Assembly: GCF_047948215.1 (NCBI RefSeq)
Contig: NC_134455.1
Location: forward strand, 75,269,189-75,333,188
Direction of reading: 5' to 3'
DNA from: Lycorma delicatula
Taxonomy: Eukaryota; Arthropoda; Insecta; Hemiptera; Fulgoridae
Length of the DNA stretch: 64,000 nt
Positions 34,329-45,455 of this stretch are shown here, piece after piece (position 1 is the stretch's first letter; each line of letters starts with the position of its first letter). Made by a program: the position numbers and the translations under genes. The notes under the pieces were generated by a model. That model searched no databases, was not told the DNA's origin, and saw only the letters and a program-made list of their open reading frames with translations.

Positions 34329-35723
34329 GCCGATTCACAAGGCGGTCGTATCTACAAAAAGCATTATAATCATTAATCATATATTGTCACCGTATAATTT
34401 GTCAATGGAATCAAACGTTAGTTTTCGGTTCTATTAAAACTCTTGATCTTTTCATATGATCACTCTTGTTCTTTTATTCAATTTTAGTGTTACTGTTACA
34501 TTTAATCTAATGAAAAGTTAATATAATGTAATTTTTTTTAAGTTTACTGGAATTTGAGTGTGATGTATTCCTAGATTTGTATCTGTACGACTTGTTATGC
34601 CATTATTTTTACACTATGTCTGGTACCGAATCAGGTGTTAATAGTGCACTATTATTGATATCTTCTCCAAAAAAAAGCCCTTAAGTTGTGTGGAAAAACA
34701 TCATTTTAAATGCTTAAAAAAGCGAATTACTGAGTAATTTAATCCCTTATCGTTGATTTCGAATGCCGTTATTAAAGTTGCTGACATAAAGTTCAACTTA
34801 TACAAGCTTCAGTGTACAAAGTTATTCGCGAGTATAAATTTACTAATGATTAGGGTTTACTAAAAAAAACCAAAACCCCGGAGATCAATTGAAGAAAAAG
34901 TTGACGATTTCGATAAAAAAGCAATTCGTATATAAGACAAGAATTTCATATATTGAGAAATGTTTTAGCGATGTGTTACCACCTCAGGAAGATAATTCGG
35001 TTATTGTCTTAGACAACGCCTGTCATTCGTGAAAAGAAAAGAATTCCATCCGTGTTTTGGAAAGAGAATGGTATCAAAATGTGGTTTAGTTCACAAGAAG
35101 TAATTTTTGGAGAGGATGAACTTAAGGTCCAATTATAGCAAAGGGTTTCGCATATTTAAAGCAATTCTAATTTCTATAAAATTGATGAGTTAACAAGATT
35201 CACTGGCAAAACCATACTTCGATTACCTACCCTATCATTGTGTACTCAAATAAATTGAGTTAATTTGGGGGGGAATCAAAAGTTACGTAGCGTCAGAAAA
35301 TACTGCTTTAAAAATATCTTAAAAGCCAAAAGATTTATGCTTAAAATCCATCAATAAAACGGGCCAGCAGGAATGGCAGAACTGTATAAAACATGTAACA
35401 GATACTATTGAATCAAATTATTGGGAACTGGATAATATAATAGAAAACAAAACAAAACTCCAATTTTATTGATTAATACTTAAAAAAAAGAACCAAAGGA
35501 CCAAAGAAGTTGAACAAATTAAAATTTAATCTATTAGTGAATTTTCCTATTTGTGGAAAATTTCATAGCTCTTAAAAATGTTTAATTTATTTAAATTTAA
35601 AATATATATATATAAAAAAAAAAAAAAAAAAAAATAGCGGTGGTTACCGCGGTACTGAATATTAACGGAGTAGTTGTTTCTTTTATACGCTTCAGGATTT
35701 ACAAGAGATGCTTGTGAATCGGC
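34329..35723 (+). mobile_element. Tc-like DNA transposon remnant
   Basis: The 13-bp GCCGATTCACAAG at 34329-34341 is perfectly inverted at 35711-35723, enclosing about 1.4 kb, the usual length of a Tc-type element. The transposase remnant lies between them. The inverted pair supports element ends, but the outermost bases and a TA duplication were not resolved. Confidence 0.55.
34615..35465 (+). pseudogene. Tc-like (DDE) transposase, heavily broken
   Basis: Recognisable pieces in order: SVYKVIREYKFTND and RSIEEKVDDFDKKAIR near 34810-34925 (end of the DNA-binding part), then SVIVLDNACHS at about 35000, which carries a catalytic Asp (VxVDNAxYHS pattern). IPSVFWKRM-like and GKTILRLPT segments follow at about 35050-35220, where the PPYHCxxNPIE block would be. 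The C-terminus is WQNCIKHVTDTIESNYWELD at about 35375-35435. Order and motifs fit a widespread insect Tc1/pogo-like transposase that ends in a HV...E..WxxDNIIE helix. Several frameshifts and stops. Not functional. Confidence 0.75.
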
Positions 35724-35798
35724 CGCCTGAACGCTCAGACGCGCAGTTTGTTTTTTTGTGAACTCTATAAGCTAATTGAATAAGATATATATGTATTA

Positions 35799-35838
35799 AA
35801 TTTTGTAAATAGATATATTTGTGTCTATTTACAAAATT
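35799..35838. other. Perfect 15-bp stem hairpin
   Basis: AATTTTGTAAATAGA at 35799-35813 pairs perfectly with TCTATTTACAAAATT at 35824-35838 across a 10-base loop. No terminator or RNA gene context. It may be a small palindromic insertion. Confidence 0.9.
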
Positions 35839-36102
35839 ATAGTACATTAAGTTTCAACTGTTAGTTCAATAGATCTATATTCACAGGACGCTAAATCTAA
35901 AAAAAAAAAAAAAAAAAAAAATTATAATTTATAATAAATTAAAGATAATAAATAAGTATAAAAATCATATAAACAAAGGGGGAGGGGTATGGTTATTTCG
36001 TTTATTTGATTACAAGGAATAGCGATGATGAAAATCACAAAGAGTGCTTACATAAGTCTTAAAAGGCTCTTAAAGTAAAATTAGCTTTTTTTGGTTTTGT
36101 AC

Positions 36103-36982
36103 ATACGTGAGCTGTTTTTTTCAACCTCCGATCGTGTATCTAAGTAAAGAAGAGATAGGCAAGAGCCAGGTCTGCACGTCGTGCTATTGCTCCGCCCCCC
36201 GACACAACCTCTGCCATTGCCGGCTCCATTGCATCAGTCTAAGATGAGCTACGGACAATTGAACATGGCCCCGCCAAGTGTGAGTTACGAAGTATGATAA
36301 CGTTTTTGCAAGTAGAAGGATGTAGCGCTGCTGAAATCCATCGCAGAATGAGCCTAGGGTATGGTGAAAACTTTATGAATGATGGTAGTGTACGGGAGTG
36401 ATCTAGGAAATTTAAAGAAGGGAGAACAATGGCTACAGTTTTTTGGGTTCATAAAGAGTGTCTTATTGGTGGACTTTATGGAACAGAAACAACAATAACA
36501 TAGGAAGTTTACTCTGAATCTTTACTTCGCCTCCGCAGAGTGATCCAGAACTAACGAAGAGGCATGATCTCAAACGGCGTGGTTTTGATCCACGACCGCA
36601 CTGAGCCAAGATGACGCAAACAATTCAAAACAATTCAAAAGGGAAGTTTTCGACCATCCACCGTATTGTCCAGACCTAGCACCTTGTGATTTTCACCTCT
36701 TTCGAGAATTAAAGGCATGGTTGGGCGGACAACACTTCGCCACCAACGTAGAACTTCAGGAGGCTGTCAAGACGTACCTTATCTCACTGGCGGTAAACTT
36801 CTTTGAAGAGGCTTCGGAAAGCTGGTTTCACGATACGACTAGTGCTTCAATCGTTTTGGCGATTATGTAGAAAAATAAGTTAGATACTACTCAACTTTGT
36901 GTAATAAAATCATACGTCAATGTGTCTTTTTTCTACAGCCCATCGGAAATTGAACAAAAAAAAAACACAGCTCTCGTACATA
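36103..36982 (+). mobile_element. mariner-like element with TIRs, internally deleted
   Basis: The left end ATACGTGAGCTGTTTTTTT and CAACCTCCGATC (36103-36133) is matched by the reverse complement of 36941-36981 (GTACGAGAGCTGTGTTTTTT, then TTTCCGATG). TA dinucleotides occur at both outer edges (GTACATACG and CGTACATAC). The total of about 880 bp is short of the ~1.3 kb of a complete mariner. Confidence 0.8.
36270..36870 (+). pseudogene. mariner transposase, central deletion
   Basis: N-terminal HTH: FLQVEGCSAAEIHRRMSL, YGENFMNDGSVREWSRKF and KEGR. Then a jump of roughly 100 residues to VFWVHKECLIGGLYG, EVYSESLLRLRR and RRGMISNGVVLIHDRTEP, the second catalytic Asp block (VLIHDNARPH in intact relatives). 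After a frameshift comes DHPPYCPDLAPCDFHLFREL, the third Asp block (DHPPYSPDLAPxD), followed by GGQHFATNVELQEAVKTYL. The linker and first catalytic Asp region are deleted, and at least three in-frame stops are present. Sure of the family (mariner/SETMAR type). Confidence 0.9.
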
Positions 36983-37081
36983 CATCTTAAAGTTAAGGAC
37001 TGTCCGGTATGCTGTGAATCACTTAATTTGTACAGTAGTCGTACAACGATTCAATTTATTTGTGCTTACTTTACAACTGAA

Positions 37082-37103
37082 ATATATATATATATATATA
37101 TAA
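37082..37103. repeat. (AT)n microsatellite
   Basis: Short AT dinucleotide run about 100 bp beyond the mariner right TIR. Confidence 0.9.
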
Positions 37104-37189
37104 AATAACTGATTTTAATTTTTTTTAGAATCTAATTTCTTTTAGAAAATATTTTAAAAATCTCGATTGCCAAAAAAAACTCCAAAAAA

Positions 37190-37310
37190 AAAAAGATGTC
37201 TGGCAAGTGCAGATCATTACACGACAGTGTAATGTAGAAGTGCGGAGCCCCTAAATTTCGGACCATTGCCATTAGATACGTAAATGCTTTACGCCAATAT
37301 AACTCTCTAA
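37190..37310 (+). repeat. Family G repeat copy 1
   Basis: Contains GTGCGGAGCCCCTAAATTTC, GACCATTGCCATTAGATACG and ACGCCAATATAACT. Paired with 39030-39150 (GTGCGGAGCACCTAAATTTC and so on) in the same orientation, 1.8 kb away. No coding. Confidence 0.65.
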
Positions 37311-37339
37311 GAGTCCCTCGAATATTATGCATCACAAGA

Positions 37340-38530
37340 TGAACATTTTAAACAACATTATTAGTCTCACTCCATTTTGGTGAAAGCGACTACAAACCGA
37401 AATATTTTGCTAAGCTTTATGTAAATCTACAGTTGAAAGAGCATAAAACAGATAGTTGTAGGTTGTAATCTTCTTTTTTACTGATTACTCTTGTTTGGAA
37501 ATAATAATAATAATGAGCTGTTACGATGGAACAATCATACATGCATCGTAAATACGTACTTTACATCGCTTTTTGGGCAGTCGTGTAAAATACATTTAGC
37601 ATTTACTTTTTTCATCAGATGTTTTATTGTGATTTCTAATTCGCTCCTTGGCTTGCTTTACAAAATATCATATATTTAAAAATTTTAGAATTTTAAAAAA
37701 TAATCGTATTTCTTTTTTTTTGGTGTAGCTAGCAAATAAAAAAGTAATATAAAAATTACAATAAATAAAACTGTATACGGTTATGTTTCAGTAATCTTTA
37801 CAGTATTACGAATTATGTAAAAAATATTTTTATTATTCCTATACGGAGTATGAAAATTTATCACAACCATTATTGATTTCAATAGAAATTCATTAAAAAG
37901 GAAGACTTTCAAATTTATAGTTTTATAAAATACAATGTATCGTTCCAGATGAGTGAAAAAGTTTTATTTAATTGCATTCTTTTAATCAATCATGTAACTG
38001 CTGCATATAATCACGGTCTACTTCAAGCTTTTATTATACTGCTTAGTTCCGCATCTATTGAAATTACTGTTAGTTATAATTTATAACGATCATTTCTGTC
38101 ATGAAGGAAATATATTAATATCATACTGTTTCATTTAGCGTTTTATCACTTTTATAAAGGAGATAAATTTGATGAAGTTCTCTTTTCCATTAGAAAAATA
38201 CCTAAGGGTACGCTAGTAACTTTAAATATTTTATGCCAAAGAACCTGTTTATCAGTGTTCTTATGCTTAAACACTTTCGTAATATATCGGTACTCTGTTA
38301 CTTTCCTGCATCAGCTCTATTGCTGAAGCAACAGCATGGCTACAAAAACAAAGTTTAGAGATTGGTCAAAATTTTGGGTATAGGGTTTTTTCAAATGTTT
38401 ACGTTTCCCGTTATTCCAAAATGAACAATACATAAAAAGAAGTTATAAAGATTTCTGGAAGATCTACGTACGTAATGTTTTGTTTAATATCTCCTGAACA
38501 GCACAACATAAATTCTTTGAAAATGGAAAA
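37340..38530. other. AT-rich intergenic stretch
   Basis: No gene or repeat recognised, apart from a short ACAATCATAC segment that may belong to the family G neighbourhood. Confidence 0.4.
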
Positions 38531-38534
38531 TAAT

Positions 38535-38616
38535 TTCTATATATGGAGTACTGAATGCATTATATGTTGGAAAAATGTGTATATATGGCGTATTGAGTGC
38601 ATTATATTTTGGAAAA
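38535..38616. repeat. Tandem duplication, ~42-bp unit, two copies
   Basis: TATATATGGAGTACTGAATG with GCATTATATGTTGGAAAAA is followed by the diverged second unit TATATATGGCGTATTGAGTG with GCATTATATTTTGGAAAAA. Confidence 0.85.
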
Positions 38617-39029
38617 AATAAAACAGAGGAAGGGTAGTTTTCACTATCACAATTTTTTATTTATTTTTTTGCAACGGTCGAAGAAAATTAAGTTTTAATA
38701 TGATGAAAATACTAATTAAGGTATTTCATATTCAAGGTTTTAAATCAATCGGATGTAGGAATGATGGGATTTTATCAACAGGGTTTTTAAATAGTTTTAA
38801 AAATCCGTTTCTAGTTTCTCGAAAACTATTTATAAAATAAATTAAATTTAGCACAAATATTTGGCCAAACTTTGATCTGTGTTTTTTTTTGGTCAAAACT
38901 CAGACCAAAGTTGATGGGGTTAAGGCTATGGGACATAACTGTAACAAACATTTATTTTTGATTGAAATATATATAATTTTTTTTTAATTGTTAAAAATTA
39001 AAAAACACGACTGCCCAAAATAAAATTAA

Positions 39030-39150
39030 AAAGTTAGGATATCCGGCCAGTCTAAATCATTATATGATAATGTAATTTTGAGGTGCGGAGCACCTAAATT
39101 TCAGACAATTGCCATTAGATCCGTGAAGCTTTATGCCAATTTGACTTGGC
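39030..39150 (+). repeat. Family G repeat copy 2
   Basis: Matches 37190-37310: ATCATTATATGATAATGTAA, GTGCGGAGCACCTAAATTTC, CAATTGCCATTAGATCCGTG. Downstream, 39330-39400 has a balanced-composition block (TCGGTTCAGCCGTTGAAAAG) that may be part of the same element. Confidence 0.65.
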
Positions 39151-39497
39151 CAAAATATTTAACTTTGTTAAAATGCCCACGTACTATAAACTTCCCGTTG
39201 CCTGTATCTTGGAAATGTTCATTTCGTTCAATATATTGGTTTTGCTGCGTTATTTGTATATAGTATAATTTTTTTAAATTTATTTTAACATATATATAAC
39301 CTGTGGTACTCCCGGTAACGTAAGGATCCCAACGCGGGGTCTTACATTTAAATCGGTTCAGCCGTTGAAAAGCTGCGGTGGAACAATCACACATATATAC
39401 TCACCCTGAATATATTACACTGGTATAGATTCTGCTACCTTATTTGAACATTATAATATAATTTCTTTTTAAATTTTTTTAAATTTATGTGACCATA

Positions 39498-39509
39498 TAT
39501 ACACACACA

Positions 39510-39545
<36 letters not shown>

Positions 39546-39577
39546 ACACACACACACATACACACACACACACACAC
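39498..39577. repeat. (AC)n microsatellite
   Basis: About 80 bp of CA repeats with a few interruptions (CTCACAC, ACCACAC, ATACAC). Confidence 0.95.
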
Positions 39578-39579
39578 GA

Positions 39580-40529
39580 GTATATATGTACATAGACTAA
39601 AATACATTATTTACATTCGGTCAAATAGTTTCAGAGAAGTTTGCGAACAAAAGTCTGAATAGTTGGTACAAGAATGTCAACTTGAGTCTGATTTCATGAG
39701 GCTTCGCTCAATAAGTTTTGTCTTTAATAAGAAGCTTTAGAAACCAGAATATAGTACATTGGAAGAAAGAGAATGAATAGAGGTTTAAAGATATAGAAAG
39801 GCGAACGTAAGAAATTAAATAGGTACCAAATGAAGTAACCTTAAGGTAAGTGAAGAATAAATACGTTAAAGACATTGTAAAAAAAAAAAAAAGAAGAGAA
39901 ACGGCAAGGATAATAAATATGGTTTTTAAAGGAACTACTAAGGGTATAAACAACAAAGGAAAATAAAAATTTTTATATGTAAAGAGCTATATTACAGTCA
40001 CACGTTTGGTCTAGAGTAGAAAAGAATCGAGTCATCAAATCAGTCAGATTGAATCTCCCTAAAATAAAACAATTTTGGTCTAGAAGTTCTATAATTAAAT
40101 AATTAAGGTATGTAGGCACTATAGTGAATTATTTCTTTTTCTTTTTTTGTAATAACTAATATATGTTTTTAATTTTTGTGTATGATTTAATTATTAATTC
40201 AATTTACTACAAAAAAGACCACAAAATAATTGTTATTATTTTGATAATAACCATGAAATTATTTAATATTTAAAGTACCCTTAACAAAGTCTCTTAAAAT
40301 AACATTTATTACTATTTTTTTTATAATCATTGATAAATTATTCCCCAAAATTTATCTTATAATTTTTTTTTTTTTTACATATCATTTCCTGAAATTCTTT
40401 CAATTTCTTTGTAAAATCCATATATATATAATATATAACATTTCAGAAATACTTATTATGATGTTAAGAAAGATAATATTTTTCCCATTTAAAATTTTAA
40501 GGATTATGTATTTTGAATTTAGGACAAAA
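39580..40529. other. Intergenic or intron sequence on the 3' side of the exon candidate
   Basis: AT-rich, with no recognised coding block. If the exon at 40536-40604 is real, this is the start of its downstream intron on the minus strand. Confidence 0.35.
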
Positions 40530-40535
40530 ACTTAC

Positions 40536-40604
40536 CCCTTGGACAAGAAGACAGCAGAAAAAGAGGATACAGCGAGGCAGCATGCCGCTCCTCCCCACCA
40601 GATT
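40536..40604 (-). CDS. Candidate first coding exon encoding a signal peptide
   Basis: A 69-bp island of balanced composition in AT-rich DNA, flanked on the minus strand by a polypyrimidine-type acceptor (TTTTTGTTTCAG, ending at 40605) and a perfect donor (GTAAGT, 40535-40530). From an ATG at 40583-40581 it encodes MLPRCILFFCCLLVQG and then splices at a codon boundary (48 nt, phase 0). A short basic n-region, a hydrophobic core and a small residue at the end fit a secretory signal peptide. An acceptor upstream implies a non-coding 5' exon farther toward higher coordinates. The remaining exons were not found; they should lie at lower coordinates on this strand, perhaps beyond recognisable distance. 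Chance coincidence is possible because the exon is small. Confidence 0.55.
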
Positions 40605-40605
40605 C

Positions 40606-41820
40606 TGAAACAAAAATAGTAATTTGTAAAATGCTAATTAAATATATATTGTTTTAAGAAGAAAAAAATTACCCCTAACAAAGATTCTTAAAAATAAAAT
40701 TTACTTATATTTTTTTCTCATCACTGATTAATTATTCCCCAATTTTTAAGATTATTTTGTATTTTTATCCTATTATCTTTCTATATCTATTTATCTTCTA
40801 CATATTATTATCTAGCCTATATTAATTTTTTATTCTATGTATATGATCCACCAAACTATTATGTCTCCTCTGAACGGTATAAAATTCTTTTAATTTAATC
40901 TTGAAAAAGAACAAATTTTTATTTATATTAATCCTTATTTTTCTGACTTTAAATATTAACACACTATTGAAATTTCTTTAATTCTTTCTTTTTTTTTTTG
41001 TTTCATGAAACCCTTTTTCAATTCTGTAAATTTGTTTAATTCAACAAATATTCAGACAAGATTGCTTAAAAAATATTTAACAGTCTTTAACACTTTATTT
41101 TTAGTTAGAACTTAAATAAAAATGTAATTTAGAATTAAAGAATATTATTCTTTCTTTATTACAATTATGATTGTGATTAGATATCTATGTACTTTTTTAT
41201 CAATAACAGTAATCTGTAGATGACTAAAGCATTCTAATAAACCTAAGACGTTTTATGTAGATTTCATTTATACAAATTTGAGAAAGATTAGTGTTATATG
41301 TTATACTAATCTTAGTTTTGATAATATAAAAAATCAACAGTATTATCACAAGAAAGGAAAGATGACATTTTATTGTTAGTAGAATAGTTATGAAATTATA
41401 ATTTTTTATTTTTAAGCAGTTACAGTTTTTTATAGATACATAATGTAATCCATTTATCATTGAAACTACAACTGCAACTAATTTTAAAAGCGTAGTAATT
41501 TCAGTAACTTTTTGAAAGAGAAATGAATGTATAAAAAATTTATTAATATAATACTTTAATGGACATACAGCTTTCGATTTTTATTTAAGTTAATTTAAAC
41601 GTGTATAATTATCGGTAAATATTTTATTTGTTAAAAAATAAAGTTATAAAAAATGATATAATAGTTTAATAAATTATATATCTGAGGGTTTCGACTATTA
41701 TTTGTAAAAACAATTTCTAAATATGCATCCTCATTAATTTAATAAAAATATTTCAATTCAGTTAATCAAACAGTTGGATTACAAAATTAATCATTATTAA
41801 ATGACATAGGGGGAAGAAGA
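40606..41820. other. AT-rich stretch; intron or intergenic
   Basis: Homopolymer-rich. A 9-bp inverted pair (AAGATTAGT at 41284-41292, ACTAATCTT at 41305-41313). No gene signal. Confidence 0.4.
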
Positions 41821-41825
41821 ATAGA

Positions 41826-42560
41826 ATGTATACACGTTTTGCTGATGATATGGTGGTACTAGTGGAGAGCCCAAGTAAACTAAATGAAATGGTTGATGAT
41901 TTAAATGAAGCTTGTGAAAGTCAGGGTGAAGATCGACAAAATGTATAGTATTTGGTGAAAAAGAGGAGTGCGTAGAGATTAATATAGGAAATGAAGTTTT
42001 AAAAGAGCTGAAGAAATACGGTACTTAGGGAGCTTTATAACTGATGACCTGAAATTAAAACAAGAATATCAAGAAATAAGCAGGGATTTAATAAAAAGGG
42101 AAGACTGGTTGTAAGGAGAGTTAAAATTAGCGTTAAAGAAGGATTAATGAAATGTTTAATTTGCAGTGTGATGCTCAATGGAGCTGATACGTGTACGATG
42201 AGAAAGGTAAACAGAAAACGAATTGAGGCTTTTGAGATGTGGGTGTGGCGCGAGAATGATAAATGTCAGATGGTAAGACTTTAACAAATGAAGAAGTATT
42301 AAGGAGAGAACAGGAAAATGCTGATTGAATTTAGGAAAAGGAACCGGTTAGGACATTGAGAGTAAGGTATTTATCAATGGATGCGATGGAAGGGAAGAAA
42401 AGAAAGAGGAAGGAAGAGATTTCAAATGATGGATGGGATTGTGGAAACGTGAAAATATGTGGAAAAAAAGAGGTTAGCAATGGATAGGACAAGCTGGAGA
42501 GCAGCAGTCGTGACAGGACCTGCCCTAAGGACAGAACACTATGAATGAATGAATGAATTA
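41826..42560 (+). pseudogene. LINE reverse transcriptase 3' end, broken
   Basis: Begins at YTRFADDMVVLVES (catalytic FADD at 41838-41849) and KLNEMVDDLNEACE. It continues in shifting frames: VEINIGNEVLKE, IRYLGSFITDDL, the RRVKISVKEGLMKC and SVMLNGADTCTMRKVN block (like LLYGxETWTLRK), RIEAFEMWVWREND, TNEEVLRRE, and a C-terminal AMDRTSWRAAVVTGPALRT followed by EHYE. It then runs into (GAAT)n repeats at 42543-42560 as the 3' tail. 5'-truncated and multiply frameshifted. A different element from the one at 150-765, judging by the tail. Confident of the LINE class, clade not assigned. Confidence 0.85.
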
Positions 42561-42849
42561 TGAAATGACATAAATTCAGCCTACGGAGAATAAAATATGA
42601 ATAAAATATAGATCTTCAATAATAAAAATTAATTTTTTTAAACTTATTACCTAAAATAAATAAAGATCATAAGATACAAAAGTTTATTGTTTTTATAAAC
42701 ATCAATTTTGATATTATCGGTCACTTGTAACATTACAAAAAAATTTCTCATCAATCAACACCAGTTAATTAAGTCACTCAATTTTCTCATTATAAACAGT
42801 ATTTTCGCTAAGATATTTTTAATTATAAAGAAGCGTTGGAGGCTTTGAG

Positions 42850-43800
42850 ATTAAAACACTACAAAAATTACTTTATTTTTACGGTTGCAGAACGGATTTT
42901 ACGAAGCCACTTCAGTTCCAATCGGAATGATGCGGTTCACTCAGTCCGTAATATTGAAATTTGAAAAGAAGCGCTAAACTAGAAGGCTCTGTTAAACAAA
43001 AAAAATATACGTCTCCTGAAAACAAGGATACCTTAAGAGTAGTAATAAAATTACGCACATAAATATCGTCATTCAATTTCATTTGGTTTGTCGCACATCA
43101 GTGTTTTAGGATCTTCATAAGGATTATCACCTACAATCCCAATATAACAGTTAAATAAGCATTCGTTTAATAACGCTCATCAAGTTATCGTACGACCTTT
43201 TGCCACCAAGATTTGAATCAAATAGACGTTATTCATAATATGCCAATGAATTTTCGTTTATTTGGGTGTGTAAACTTCTGGTACCGGGTAACAAAATACT
43301 TTCATCAAATGAATCAAGAATGATTGAGCACGGTACTAAAGTCACCACTTGTTGTACATAGTATTTTTTAAATTGAATAATCGTTTGATATTAAAAATTA
43401 ATAATAATAATAATAATAGAAATGCTCTGTTAACCATCATAAAACATCTATATACTGAAATTATTGAAGAATATTTGTTTCCTGAAATTAATCTAGACAC
43501 ATAGTTTCAACAGAACAGAAAACTAATAACACAGCTTGGCTGCGACCACTCAGTTAAAAATCGTTTTTAGATAATGTTATCTGAAGATGGAGATATTCAT
43601 TGGCTTACGAGATTAGCGGATTTCATTGCTTGTAATTTTTTTCTGTAGGACTACTTAAACTGTAAGATATTCGGTGATTCGTCTTTACCTAAACGTTAAA
43701 GAACTCAAAGAAAAATATTCTGCAAGAAAAACCACGGGGGATTCTTATAGGTATCTTTCATCGTATAATGGAAAATACAAAAAAAAAAAGAATGTTCAAC
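42850..43800 (+). pseudogene. Tc1/mariner-like transposase, broken
   Basis: Readable in pieces. LEGSVKQKKYTSPENKDTLR near 42990 corresponds to the linker of the two HTH units (ETGSVxxxx...SPEN). At about 43430-43500, HLYTEIIEEYLFPEINLDT precedes FQQNRKLITQL (the FQQDGATAH block, catalytic Asp mutated to Asn). Next come EDGDIHWLTRLADFIACNFF at about 43585-43645 (like WPxRSPDLTPCDFFLW) and DYLNCKIFGDSSLPKR. Stops and frameshifts occur throughout. TIRs not found. The domain order is convincing even though each block is eroded. Confidence 0.7.
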
Positions 43801-43804
43801 TGAA

Positions 43805-44555
43805 ATGCTAGCTAAATTAAGGAAGTAGTTTTGCTCATAACTTGGAATGTGTTAAGGTACATTTAAATGTTATAAACTATTGATTTGTAGTAAAAATCAT
43901 TTTTTATTGAATAAATAAGAAAAATTTTTCCTTTTAAAAAAACGGTTATTTTATTGGCTCACTCGTTATGTAGAACTATAAATATTTAATTGTACGTAAC
44001 TAATTAGGTGCAATTAGAATACGAGTGTATTAATCATAACAACAATCGATTTTCTATTCACAAACCAGATTTTAAACTAGCTTTCAGCAATAATTATTGT
44101 GTTTTAAATTACGGTTGAATAATCTATTTAATTAATGTGCAATGACGATGTTGTTTATTTCGCGCTGTTTCATTACTTCACTGATAAATAAAAAATGAAA
44201 AATAATCTATTTTCATTAGTAATTATTATAATAATAATTATTCTAAGAGCCAATTTTACGCGGTATAGATCATTGATGAGCATAAGTAATATTTATGCTC
44301 TTTCTTAACATTAGTAACAAAAATTCGCTAAAGAACTCTTATTTATAGTTATTGACGCAATAATACATACAGTTTTCTTAATTTGAATACAATATTGACT
44401 TGTTCAATCAATTGTTTTTATTATTTTCAAACCGCTTTTAAAAAATTGAGGAAGTTGTCAGTTCGACCAGTATGCAATATGTTATAACCTTATTGCCGGT
44501 TCTGTAACCCATCCACAACCACCAAGTAAATTTTGTAAACTTTCATTCAGTAAAA
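43805..44555. other. AT-rich intergenic stretch
   Basis: Nothing recognised beyond short AT-rich inverted repeats (for example GAGCATAA at 44278 with TTATGCTC at 44293). Confidence 0.4.
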
Positions 44556-44557
44556 AC

Positions 44558-45453
44558 CGTGTGTTTCAAAATGAATATCGAGGTTTAAAGTTATGTAACA
44601 CTTACTTATATATATCAATATTTACTTATATTAATAAATTTTACATGAACTGAAAGAGCAATTCAAACATTTCTTTCTATAAGCATTTAATGTGAGCAAA
44701 ATTCGTTACATGGTGCACATCCAGCCGATAGGACACTTCATTCCATATATTAATCAGCAAATCTGGAGTAACTGATGTGACTGCTGCTTCAATTTTGTGC
44801 CCCAAGTCGGGTAGATCAACTGGTAACAGTAGCACATACTTGATATATATATATATATATATCAAGAAAAAAATCGCACGGGGTCAGATCGGACGAACGC
44901 TGAGGCCACGTCAAAAAAGTGGCCTCAGAAAGGAGACTTTCATTCAACCAATCACGTACAGTGTTATGCAAGTGAGGAAGCGCACCATTTTGTTGCAAAA
45001 AGTTCGGTGATTCGTATTCCAATTGAGGAAAGAGCCTTAATTGTAGCATATCAATTCCAGACACACTTGCTTCCGCGAAAAAGAACGGCTCGTAAACCAG
45101 CCGTCGGGATACGGCACAAAAAAAAAAAATTTAATTTTTTTCCAAATACAGTCAAATTTTTTATCCCACCTATAATGTTATTGTCACTTGGGGGATCACA
45201 ACGTAACGCACGTTGAACGGTAATTACAGATTCACACTTGCAAACAAAATACAAAACGCTTTCTGTTGGTGGGGGTTGTTATCTTTGCTGCTAGCGCTTT
45301 CAAGTGGAAGGTACAGGAAACAGTTTATGAGTTTTAACGCAGCTAAAACTTTGTGAGTTGCTCATTCATTTCATATATAATTAATAATAGTACGTGAAAT
45401 TTCAGAAATATTACGTAGCTTTAAAAAACCGATATTCATTTGAAACACACTGT
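44558..45453 (-). mobile_element. Tc1/mariner-like element with ~42-bp TIRs, internally deleted
   Basis: The left end GTGTGTTTCAAAATGAATAT, CGAGGTTTAAAG (44558-44600) mirrors the right end, whose reverse complement reads GTGTGTTTCAAATGAATATC, then GGTTTTTTAAAG (45411-45453). Length is about 0.9 kb. A related 5' portion occurs at 51880-52256. Confidence 0.85.
44690..45260 (-). pseudogene. Transposase of the 44.6-kb element, deleted and disrupted
   Basis: The N-terminus at 45254 downward has KCESVITVQRALRCDPPSDN, the same start as the 52.07-kb copy. An internal deletion then removes most of the protein. The C-terminal part (45064-44680) reads LEYESPNFLQQNGALPHLHN (FQQDGAPxH block, catalytic Asp changed to Asn), FLTWPQRSSDLTPCDFFL (third acidic block), then IYIYIY produced by an AT microsatellite expanded inside the gene. 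After a frame change DLPDLGHKIEAAVTSVTPDL and NEVSYRLDVHHVTNFAHI follow. Matches the usual end of insect Tc/mariner-like transposases. Confidence 0.85.
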
Positions 45454-45455
45454 AT

